NCBI GenBank assembly: GCA_934247335.1 | Contig: CAKQJJ010000002.1 | Span: forward strand, 1 to 31,883 | Length of the DNA: 31,883 nt | Reading direction: 5' to 3' | Source of the DNA: an uncultured Clostridia bacterium | GTDB lineage: Bacteria > Bacillota > Clostridia > Christensenellales > Pumilibacteraceae | In this document: one piece after another, positions 7,693-15,000 of the stretch | Layout of the letters: each line of letters opens with the position of its first letter | Position numbering within the stretch: position 1 is the first letter of the stretch | Position numbers and translations under genes: made by a program | Notes under the pieces: generated by a model | The model's database searches: none | Seen by the model: the letters and a program-made list of their open reading frames with translations, nothing else | What the model was told of the DNA's origin: nothing

Positions 7693-8328
7693 TTATTCGG
7701 CGGTACGCTGAACTGCGGTTACGATCATGTCGAATTCGACAACCTTCTCCTTCGCCGTGTTGTTTACGTCGTTGTCGAGATTTTCAAATTCGATTTTAAT
7801 CGTGAAGGTCTTTGCAGCGTCGTTTTTAGCCATTTTACCGCTTACGATTGCCACGAGATTTCCGCTGTTATCCGCAACGAAATCGGACAAATGCTTGCCG
7901 GTATCAACGCCGTCGACGTAGACTTTCATCTGCTCTGCCAATTCGTTGCTTACGGAAGTAAGTTTGATATTGACTACGTAGTCGAACGCCACGCTGCCGG
8001 TGTTGCTGAGCTTCATGGTAGCTTCGTACGAAGACGTGGGCGCAACCAGCTCGTTTTCGCCTATTCCGAAGATGTTTTCGGTAGTTGCGGCGGTGAAATC
8101 GACGGTGGTGTTGTCTTCTTCGGCTTTCATATAGCCGGTGACGTCGTCCAGGCGATTCTTTACGAGATGAGTACGCTCGAGCTTAAGCGTAAGCGTGCCT
8201 GCCTGCAAGTGGTTTTCCACTTTGGCGTCGCTGCTGAAAAGCGCAAACGTTCCCGCTACGAGCAGAGCCGTACACAACATGATCATGAGTCCGGCGACAA
8301 GCAATGCTCTCAACTTTCTTTTTGCCAT
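7693..8328 (-). CDS. Camelysin/TasA-like exported protein
   Basis: This 211-residue protein has a SipW-type signal peptide (residues 1-29, ending VAGTFA before LFSSD). It consists of one TasA/camelysin-like beta-sandwich, with the AGTLTLKL opening strand near 43-50 and a closing DMIVTAVQ strand at the C-terminus. TasA and its relatives form extracellular amyloid-like or donor-strand fibres and CalY is a surface protease-like relative; the short length and single domain make this the closest match here to a fibre subunit. AGGAGG lies about 13 nt before the ATG, an unusually long spacing, but an in-frame TAA just upstream fixes this ATG. A GC-rich hairpin (8368-8406) separates it from the upstream small gene. 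No cytosolic role is likely. Confidence 0.8.
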   Translation of the reverse strand: MAKRKLRALLVAGLMIMLCTALLVAGTFALFSSDAKVENHLQAGTLTLKLERTHLVKNRLDDVTGYMKAEEDNTTVDFTAATTENIFGIGENELVAPTSSYEATMKLSNTGSVAFDYVVNIKLTSVSNELAEQMKVYVDGVDTGKHLSDFVADNSGNLVAIVSGKMAKNDAAKTFTIKIEFENLDNDVNNTAKEKVVEFDMIVTAVQRTAE

Positions 8329-8367
8329 TGTTTACGTATATCCTCCTGTTTAGATTTATCTTTCAAA

Positions 8368-8406
8368 GCGCGGCGCCCGCATGCGAAAGCACCGGATTTT
8401 CCGCGC
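8368..8406 (-). other. Intercistronic GC-rich hairpin inside the SipW operon
   Basis: GCGCGG (8368-8373) pairs with CCGCGC (8401-8406), and CCGxTGC pairs with GCAxxCGG inside. Only a short TTT follows on the minus strand, so full termination is unlikely. It separates the secretion genes from the exported-subunit genes and could stabilise the 3' part of the message or act as a partial attenuator. Confidence 0.45.
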
Positions 8407-8420
8407 GTTAAGATACGTAA

Positions 8421-8621
8421 TTAATTGTTTTGTTCTTCGCCGTCGGTATTCTCGGTAGCCTCGGCTTTTTCCTGCTCCGCTTTTTCTTCGGCTTCTTTTT
8501 TAGCCTTTCTTGCGGCGCTTCTGTCCATTTCTTCCACAACGATGTCTCGAATTACGACTGCAACGCACAGTACCGCGATTATCATCGCAACGATGAGAAA
8601 TATTTTGATTAACGTATACAT
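8421..8621 (-). CDS. Small single-pass membrane protein with charged tail
   Basis: This 66-residue protein is not recognised as a known family. Residues about 4-28 form one hydrophobic membrane helix (IKIFLIVAMIIAVLCVAVVI). The rest is a highly charged Glu/Lys/Ala helix and an acidic end (about 29-66), probably cytosolic if the N-terminus faces out. Translation signals are excellent: AAAGGAGGT about 7 nt before the ATG. It lies 30 bp after sipW and before the first camelysin-like gene, so it is translated as part of the operon. Its tail resembles in composition the C-terminal extension of the neighbouring SipW. A partner or anchor for the signal peptidase or the export site is a guess from position only. 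Confidence 0.75.
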   Translation of the reverse strand: MYTLIKIFLIVAMIIAVLCVAVVIRDIVVEEMDRSAARKAKKEAEEKAEQEKAEATENTDGEEQNN

Positions 8622-8651
8622 TTATATACCTCCTTTAATTACCTGACAAAT

Positions 8652-9536
8652 TTATTCGCCGTCCGACGGCTCTTCTCCGGCAGAATTCTGCCCGCTCTCC
8701 GCAACGGTTCCGCCCGATTTTTGCAGTTCTTCCAGCTGTTTGCGAAGAAGCGCGATTTCGTCTTCCTTGGCGGTTTTTTCCTGCTGTTGCTTCTCTTTCT
8801 TATCTTTATTGATAACGGTGAGAATTTTTACCACCTCGTACGCTATTATTATCATACAAGGCACGATTATTATGAACACCAAACCGATTTTCGATTTAAG
8901 CGCGTACACGCACAGTCCGAGGAAATAGCTTTGACCTTCGACTTTGCCGATAATATAATCCAGTCCGTCCGCTTTGGTCGTGTCTATAACCTGCTGTCCC
9001 ACCGAGCCGGTGTCGTTTTTGTTGTCGCCTTCCAGCGTTATTATGTAACCGCCCTCTTTGGGCTCGATTTTCACGATACGGTGCGTTATCACCTTATCCT
9101 GAATATTCGCGGCTCCGTACTTGCTGTACTGGAACGTAAGCACGTCGCCTACGCTTAACGCCGAGCACCACTCGTTTAAGGCTTGCTGATCGTCCGGCGT
9201 GGGTGCTTTTTTGATAAACACGCAACTTTTCACCGGAATACTCTTGATTTTGTATCCGCTGACGTCGGTCTGGTCACATTTTTCCATGGAGCCCGATCGT
9301 ACGAATCTCAGCTGATATCCGAACACGGTTGCCGTTCCGTCCGCGTCGCGTTTTGCCGAAACGGTAATGATAAGCACGAACAGCGCAAACGCGATTATCA
9401 GGCAGAACAGCACGTCGCCGGCTATTTTGAGCCCCTTAATGACTTTTTGCTTGGTCGTACTTTCAGCCGCCGCACCCTCGGGCGATGCGGTTGCCGTAGT
9501 AATTTGTTGGTTTTGTTTTTCGTCGTTTTCCGTCAC
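8652..9536 (-). CDS. sipW: SipW-type signal peptidase I (S26B)
   Basis: SipW peptidases belong to the endoplasmic-reticulum-type S26B group with a Ser-His rather than Ser-Lys catalytic pair. They process camelysin/TasA-type precursors. The nucleophile is S83 in RSGSME and the catalytic histidine is H152 in ITHRIV. GDNKNDTG (170-177) fits the conserved aspartate box. There is an N-terminal membrane helix (about 37-60) and a second one (about 216-240). The 294-residue length exceeds that of B. subtilis SipW because of a long N-terminal Gln/Thr-rich stretch and a C-terminal charged coiled-coil-like extension (about 244-294). It lies 13 bp after the upstream gene. Its expected substrates are the three exported proteins encoded downstream. 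Confidence 0.93.
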   Translation of the reverse strand: MTENDEKQNQQITTATASPEGAAAESTTKQKVIKGLKIAGDVLFCLIIAFALFVLIITVSAKRDADGTATVFGYQLRFVRSGSMEKCDQTDVSGYKIKSIPVKSCVFIKKAPTPDDQQALNEWCSALSVGDVLTFQYSKYGAANIQDKVITHRIVKIEPKEGGYIITLEGDNKNDTGSVGQQVIDTTKADGLDYIIGKVEGQSYFLGLCVYALKSKIGLVFIIIVPCMIIIAYEVVKILTVINKDKKEKQQQEKTAKEDEIALLRKQLEELQKSGGTVAESGQNSAGEEPSDGE

Positions 9537-9549
9537 TGTTTTCTCCCCG

Positions 9550-10029
9550 TCAGAGCGATGCTACAAGCTCGATAAAGAAATTCGCTTCCGCGCCCTGAGC
9601 CTCGTTTCCGACGTCAACGGGCATGGAATACCTGACCGTGATTTTGGTTGCGCCTTTTCCGAGAGCTATTTCCTCGCCGTCAAGAAGATCCGCCAATTTC
9701 TTTTTTTCGCATTCAAAGCCTTCGGCGTCGGTTGTTATTTCGACGTCGATATAGTCTTTGATTTTGCCTTCGCCGTGAAATCTGAGTACGATGGAATAAT
9801 CTTTCGCGTTCTGAGCTTTAAGATTGATGACGTATTGCCCGTCGGTTCCGGGGTTTAAGTCCTTGAAATCCACGCTTAACTCTCTGGTGGTATTGCCGTT
9901 GAGCGTGACGTCTATTTCCATGGGATTTTTCTCACCTGCCGTTTTTGCAACGTTATACCAGATAAGAAGTCCGATAAGCGACATAACGACGGTAAGACAG
10001 ATTAAGATGTAAGCCGTACCTTTTTTCAT
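9550..10029 (-). CDS. Membrane-tethered TasA-fold-like protein, first gene of the operon
   Basis: This 159-residue protein has an N-terminal hydrophobic helix (about 6-27) without the SipW-type AGxTxA end, so it probably stays anchored in the membrane. The outer part is beta-rich and resembles the TasA/camelysin sandwich: DLNPGTDGQYVINL (about 57-70), then DVGNEAQGAEANFFIELVA at the C-terminus, like the closing strands of SipW-dependent proteins. As the first gene before sipW it holds the place of tapA in Bacillus, so a minor or anchoring subunit for the fibre is plausible; it is not a recognisable TapA homologue. The ribosome site (AGAGAAG) is weak. Transcription starts from the strong promoter at 10090-10119. 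Confidence 0.7.
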   Translation of the reverse strand: MKKGTAYILICLTVVMSLIGLLIWYNVAKTAGEKNPMEIDVTLNGNTTRELSVDFKDLNPGTDGQYVINLKAQNAKDYSIVLRFHGEGKIKDYIDVEITTDAEGFECEKKKLADLLDGEEIALGKGATKITVRYSMPVDVGNEAQGAEANFFIELVASL

Positions 10030-10055
10030 TTCACTTCTCTTGATAATACAAAATT

Positions 10056-10082
10056 CCTTTTAAGAATACATTCACTAAAAGG
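10056..10082 (-). promoter_or_regulatory. Leader hairpin of the SipW operon
   Basis: CCTTTTA (10056-10062) and TAAAAGG (10076-10082) are perfect 7-bp arms; inside them GAA can pair with UUC. In the predicted 54-nt leader they form a hairpin starting at about +2. A second, overlapping inverted repeat, TTAAGaATAC (10060-10069) with GTATCTTAA (10082-10090), touches the -10 element. The first may stabilise the RNA and the second may be an operator. Confidence 0.5.
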
Positions 10083-10089
10083 TATCTTA

Positions 10090-10119
10090 ATTATATAACT
10101 TAACTGCTTACCCTGTCAA
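10090..10119 (-). promoter_or_regulatory. Perfect-hexamer SigA promoter of the SipW/TasA-like operon
   Basis: Minus strand: TTGACA (10114-10119), 18 bp, TATAAT (10090-10095). The start is predicted near 10083, giving a 54-nt leader. It is the only promoter seen for the six genes down to 3993. Confidence 0.85.
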
Positions 10120-10251
10120 GTAAAAATAACCCGTTTTTGCAAGAAATTAAAAATTACTTATTCCTTTTTATCGCAAAAAGTCGATTTTCGGGGCGTTTTT
10201 GTCAGTTTTTGACGATTTTTGATTTTTTGCGTCGTTCACGGATTTTTGCCG

Positions 10252-11190
10252 TTAAATGCAGGGCGTGCGCATGAATTTACGTTTCGCCGCACACAGTTCG
10301 GTGATGAACTCGCGGTCGAGCGGTGTAAGTTTGTAGTTTTTGTCGTAAATAAGCACGTCTTTATACGTGCGGATATAGTCGGAGCAAACTCTTTGAACCA
10401 GCCCGTAACGCCTTGCCGTCTGCTCTCCTATCGGGGTGGACCAGGTGAAAGCGTGCGGATTTGTGCTTAAAAGAACCAGTCTTCCGCCTTTGTCCGAGGC
10501 GAAAATGCGTCTCGTCGAACACTCGGTTGCCGCCTCTTTTTTCTCGGAAAAAGCCGCGCTTATCGGCACGAACGGGTCGTCGCTTACAAGCTCGATATAG
10601 TCGGCAAGGTCTTTAAGCTCCACATTTTCCACGGTTGCCAGCGGGCTGAACGAGCTTACGGTGAGAACGTAATCGAATTCGCCTATCATCTCGTGCGAGA
10701 GATTTTTGCTTTCGGCAAGCCTTTTGAATTCGTTGTCGAAGGTGGAGCCATAACGCACTATTCCTATTTTGCTGTCGCCGTCCAGAACGCTTTTAAGCGT
10801 GCCTGCGGCGTTGTCCTCGCGGAAGAACGCGTCGCACGCAGGAAGGTCTTTAATAGCGCGCGAAAACTCGGCAAACGCGTTCACGACGTACTCGGAATGC
10901 GGTGCGGAAAGCGAAAAAATAGACTTTTTATCGCGAGCAGTGCGGAAATTCTCCTCCATTTCGTCTATTTCTTTTAATATTTTTTTACCTTCCGATACTA
11001 ATTTTTCGCCGTCGGAAGTAAGGCGTATGCCCTTGGAACTGCGGTCGAAAATGGTTATGCCCAGATCTTTTTCCAACTCTTTAATGGCTCGGGAAAGATT
11101 GGGCTGAGCGACGAAAAGCTCGTCGGCGGCTTTGGTAAGCGACCCGGCTTTTGCCACGGTTACGGCATATTTGAGATAGACGATATTCAT
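10252..11190 (-). CDS. LysR family transcriptional regulator
   Basis: This 312-residue protein has the LysR N-terminal winged helix-turn-helix (residues 1-60; AVTVAKAGSLTKAADELFVA followed by QPNLSRAIKELE), a linker helix and a substrate-binding-like effector domain (about 90-300). LysR regulators act in the cytosol as tetramers, usually with a small effector. GGAGGA lies 7-8 nt before the ATG. It has its own promoter (11210-11238) and sits upstream of the SipW operon on the same strand, with 222 bp between them. It is not divergent from a target, so its target cannot be read from context; the SipW operon and itself are candidates only. No convincing terminator is seen in the AT-rich gap 10120-10251. 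Confidence 0.9.
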   Translation of the reverse strand: MNIVYLKYAVTVAKAGSLTKAADELFVAQPNLSRAIKELEKDLGITIFDRSSKGIRLTSDGEKLVSEGKKILKEIDEMEENFRTARDKKSIFSLSAPHSEYVVNAFAEFSRAIKDLPACDAFFREDNAAGTLKSVLDGDSKIGIVRYGSTFDNEFKRLAESKNLSHEMIGEFDYVLTVSSFSPLATVENVELKDLADYIELVSDDPFVPISAAFSEKKEAATECSTRRIFASDKGGRLVLLSTNPHAFTWSTPIGEQTARRYGLVQRVCSDYIRTYKDVLIYDKNYKLTPLDREFITELCAAKRKFMRTPCI

Positions 11191-11209
11191 TGGCGTGTCC
11201 TCCGCTTAT

Positions 11210-11238
11210 ATTTTACCGCAAAATACAATTTTTTTCAA
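11210..11238 (-). promoter_or_regulatory. Promoter of the lysR gene with very short leader
   Basis: Minus strand: TTGAAA (11233-11238), 17 bp, TAAAAT (11210-11215). The predicted start is 11203, so the RNA would begin with the ribosome site GGAGGA itself, 13 nt before the ATG. Confidence 0.6.
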
Positions 11239-11279
11239 CCTTTTAACAATAAAAACGTAAATTTTAAGGGGTATACGGC

Positions 11280-11940
11280 GTTAAAGCCTCGCCCTTCGGG
11301 AGAGGTGGCGCCGTCAGGCGACGGAGAGGGTTATTGTAGGGACAGACGTCCCCGACTGTCCGAATGGAATGTCGGCGGGAGCAGTTCCCGGTCGCAATTA
11401 TAAATTGCTCCCCGCTTTGGCTACAAACAGCCCCCCCGGACTGGTTGCTTAACGCGTCGCGCCACCCGCCCTACAAGAGAGGTTAAAAGTGCGTGACACA
11501 ATGAAATTATCCTCTTTATGCTCTATCGCTTGCTTTTACCTAAACCACGATCGGACAGCCGAGGACGTCTGTCCCTACATTATAATGCGGGAGGGGAAAC
11601 CCCTCCCCTACGAATCGGAAAATACACATTGTGCTCGCACAAATAAACCTAATTTAAAGGCTCCTTTGAGCAAAGGGAGCTGGCGCCGTAAGGCGTCTGA
11701 GGGATTGTTATCGTTTGTTTTTCGTATCGGCGTTGCGGCGGGCGAACACAGTTCGCCCCTACCGGGTTGTACGTAGCTATGAGCTTGGTAGGAATAAACC
11801 GCATTCGCCCGCCACATACAGCCCTCTCCGTCACGGTAAACCGTGCCACCTCTCCCATAGGGCGAGGCTTTAAAAGGCGCGAGACAGGTGTACTCATCTG
11901 TCCCTACATTATAATACAGGAGGGAAACCCCGCCTCATAC
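11280..11940. repeat. Mosaic hairpin-rich intergenic repeat, copy A
   Basis: About 660 bp without a credible gene. It is a chain of short inverted-repeat modules: GGGACAG...CTGTCC near 11339 and 11551, a GGGAGGGGAAACCCCTCCC hairpin near 11590, a GCTCCTTTG...CAAAGGGAGC hairpin near 11662, and GGGCGAAcacagTTCGCCC near 11738. Many modules end in GTAGGG or CCCTAC. The core, about 11334-11816, aligns collinearly in inverted orientation with copy B at 28.87-29.3 kb, with scattered substitutions and indels. Small open frames here follow the repeats and lack ribosome sites. No transposase or clear target duplication is visible. Confidence 0.75.
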
Positions 11941-11984
11941 AAAAAAAGACGAGAGGCAACTGAATTGTTGCGCCCTCGCCTTTT
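11941..11984 (-). terminator. Terminator of the giant lipoprotein gene
   Basis: On the minus strand arms at 11967-11984 and 11941-11960 form a 5-bp plus 12-bp stem with one bulged base and two G-U pairs, closed by an AATTCA loop and followed by seven T. It lies about 60 bp after the stop codon at 12043. Confidence 0.8.
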
Positions 11985-12042
11985 GGTAGATAGGGTATAT
12001 ATTACTTGTAACTATTAAGCGATTTAGTCACGCGGATGCGGA

Positions 12043-15000
12043 TCAAAATCTGGTTTCGCCGGAGATAGCCGGGAGATTAAGACCTGCGATTGCAGCGTTG
12101 TAAGCCTCTTCATTGTAGGTCTTGGAAATAATCGTGGTACCTTCGGTGTGAGCCTTCATGCCTTCGATACGAACAGCCAACGCGCCCTGTGCTTTAATTC
12201 CGCACATAAGCTCGCCGTCAACGAACCAGTAAGCGTTTCCGTCTTTGACAACCACTTTCATTTTATACTTACCTGCGGTGGCGGGGCGCTGATATTTAGC
12301 GTCGCCAAATCCATAGTCGTAAGCCCACGTGATTTTGAAAGTGTCGCCTTCGCCGGTTTTCCAGAACAAGAATCTGTGATCACCGTCGGGGAATTCGATA
12401 CCGTAGTGAGGATTGTTAACCAATTCTTCAATAACCAGAGTAGTTTCGTAAACGTAGTTGTTACCGGTGCCGTTCGTAAACGGGTTGATACCGTCGTTTA
12501 TAGCAGCGTTCGTGCCGTTGCAGCTTACTTCAAGCCCGCTATCGGTGCCGACGCGATACATATACTTAAGATCGCCGGTAAGAGCGTTTGCATAAGAAGA
12601 GATCGATTCAAGTGCTTTTGCATATTCTTCGGTGTCGGCACTGGTGTAGCACGTCATATCGTCGATTTTCATGGTGCATCCGTCAGCCCAAATCTGAACG
12701 GTGCCGTTTCCGTCGCCGAGATTAGCAAACACGAGTCTTACTTTTCCGTCGATGATGAAGTATGCGTTTTTACCGTCATGGATAATCGACCAATCGAAGG
12801 TAACCTTGCCGTTAGTGAGACTTACATACTCGCTTGCAGGCAGATTGCCTTTGTGAATGTGATTATTGTTGATAGTATACGCAAACTCGTAGCTACCGTT
12901 ATTGTCGCCGTCCCACAGCAGAAAGCGATTTGCTCCGTCAACAACGGTGAAGTCAACGTAGTGGTTTCCTCCGGTGGGGTTGCTGATAGTCATCTTACCG
13001 GAAAGAACATACTTGCTGCTGACCATAGAGGATACTCTGCTGTCCGTACTTTTTTCTGCGTTTGCAACCATTGCGCGAACGTCTTCTTCGTTCATCGTGA
13101 AGAATGCGTTGGTTACTTTCGTAGCGTTGTCGGTAGGTCTGCAGTTAAACACGCCGAAGCCGCTTTCGTTGTCGCCGGGCATAACGTTTTTGGTGTCGGT
13201 ATCGAGACAGGGAGCATAGAACTTGGTAGCGTATTTACCGTCGAGGAATACGTAGTACATATCTTCGATACGAGCAACACCCATACGAACGATATCGTCG
13301 CCGTCGAGAGCGTAGGAACCTATTCCGTCGCCGTTATATCCCCAACCGTGAGTGGTGTGCATGTACAGATTGGTGAAGTTCTTATCGCCGTAGCCGAAGC
13401 CGACTGCAAGGAAATACTGATTGCTTGCTTCGGGCTTGTTGTAAGTGTTTACGATAATACCCTGATAGCTGCTTGCCATGTCGAACTCCGCTTCCATGTA
13501 GTACACGTTACCGGTGTACGCCGTCTGGTAAGCAAAGGTGATGTCGGTCATGGTAAGAGCGTTTCTGCCCTGCAAGGTGTAGTTAGCACCGAACGAATTA
13601 TACTTAGTGCCGTCGGCATAATCGAATTTTCCGCCGAGGTCGGCAGTGAGAAGCGTGTAGTCTTTGCCGTCGATCTTCTTGGTTACGGTGCCTGCGATTT
13701 CAGCCATCTTCTTTTCGGTGGCTTCTTTGCCGACAACGTACTTGAAGTTTTTAGCGGTCATGTCGTCGATTGCGCCTGCGCCGGCAAAAATACCGAACTG
13801 CGAGGGTTTGTCGGTTACCGCATAGGACATTTTGAGAACGCCGTCGAGATAGACGTACACTTTATTGCCCATACGAGCCGAAGCGATTTTAACCGCTTTA
13901 TTGCCGACGCTGCATCCGTAAGGAGTGCCGCCCAGCCAATGGCCATTTCTGTGGATATAAATCTGACCATAGCCGTAGCCGGTTCCGTAGAACGGAGTTT
14001 CCTTATCTCTTGTAGCAGTCTGCAACGAGGAATTACCCATCATATCGGTGATGATGCCTGCCCAGCCGCTTCCTGCAACGCTTCCGTCGAATTCGGCTTC
14101 CGCATACCAGTAGTTACTGGTAATACGGTTGCCGTTTTCGTCGGTAACGAGTTTGTAAGCCGGTCCGGTGAGCGAGAGATCGTCGCCGGTCCAGACTTCT
14201 TTAGCTGTCATGTTTTCGGCTGCCATAACGCTCTTGGTGAACGTCTTATCTTTGTTGAAGTTATCATCGGAAGTATCGTCCACAACGCTGATTGCGTAAC
14301 GGAAGGACTTCATATCGGGGATGTGCTTATCGGCGGAATCTGCGCCGCTGCCACCCCATTTAGTGTTGTCGTTGCCGCCCTGCGGAACGACTGCGGAAGA
14401 ATACTTCTGCATATCGATGTCAAGCACGAGCGTGGTTGCTTCTTCGCCGTATTCACCGAAATAGAGTTTGTAGCGATAGCCGTTTATAATCCATTTAGCG
14501 GAGAACTGTTTAAGCGTTTTGTCGCCGAGTTTAAGCGAAGCGGGATTGTAAGCATACAAGCCGTTTGCTTCGTCTTTTCTGGAAGCGTTGCCCAGCGTGT
14601 AACGTCTGCCCCAACCGTTGTTACGGAAAGAATCCCAGCCGATACGGAGTTGGCTGCCGCCGTGATAGGGAACGATGCTGAAGAAGAGGTTCTTATTTCC
14701 GGCAGCGGAATCGATGAAGTTCCAGCCGAACTGCGTTTCGTTGCTTCCGCCGTTGAGCATAGAGTAGTTGCCGGTGAGGACAACGGTGTTATCCTTTGCA
14801 TTGTAACTAACTTCAGGTCTGTAGTATGCGCCTGCACGTTTTTGCTCTGCAGTGGTTACGTGAGCGTAGAAGCCCATGGTTCCGTCCTCATTGTAGTTGG
14901 TGGAGCCGAATGCCCATGCGCCGCCGTGAGAGATGCTGTTAAGGTGCGAAGTAACTTCGGTTGCTTTCACTTTTTCCGCATTGAGAAGCGACATGTTTAC

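Noticed and set aside
10120..10251. Terminator of the lysR gene
   Set aside because: Several A/T-rich small inverted repeats exist (for example GTCA/TGAC), but stems are only about 4 bp and none is convincing.
11489..11776. Small open frame in repeat copy A
   Set aside because: It runs through hairpin modules that also occur in copy B and lacks a ribosome site; similar short frames on both strands have the same origin.
11280..11940. CRISPR array
   Set aside because: Repeats are hairpin modules of varied length and sequence, not regularly spaced direct repeats with unique spacers, and no cas genes are near.
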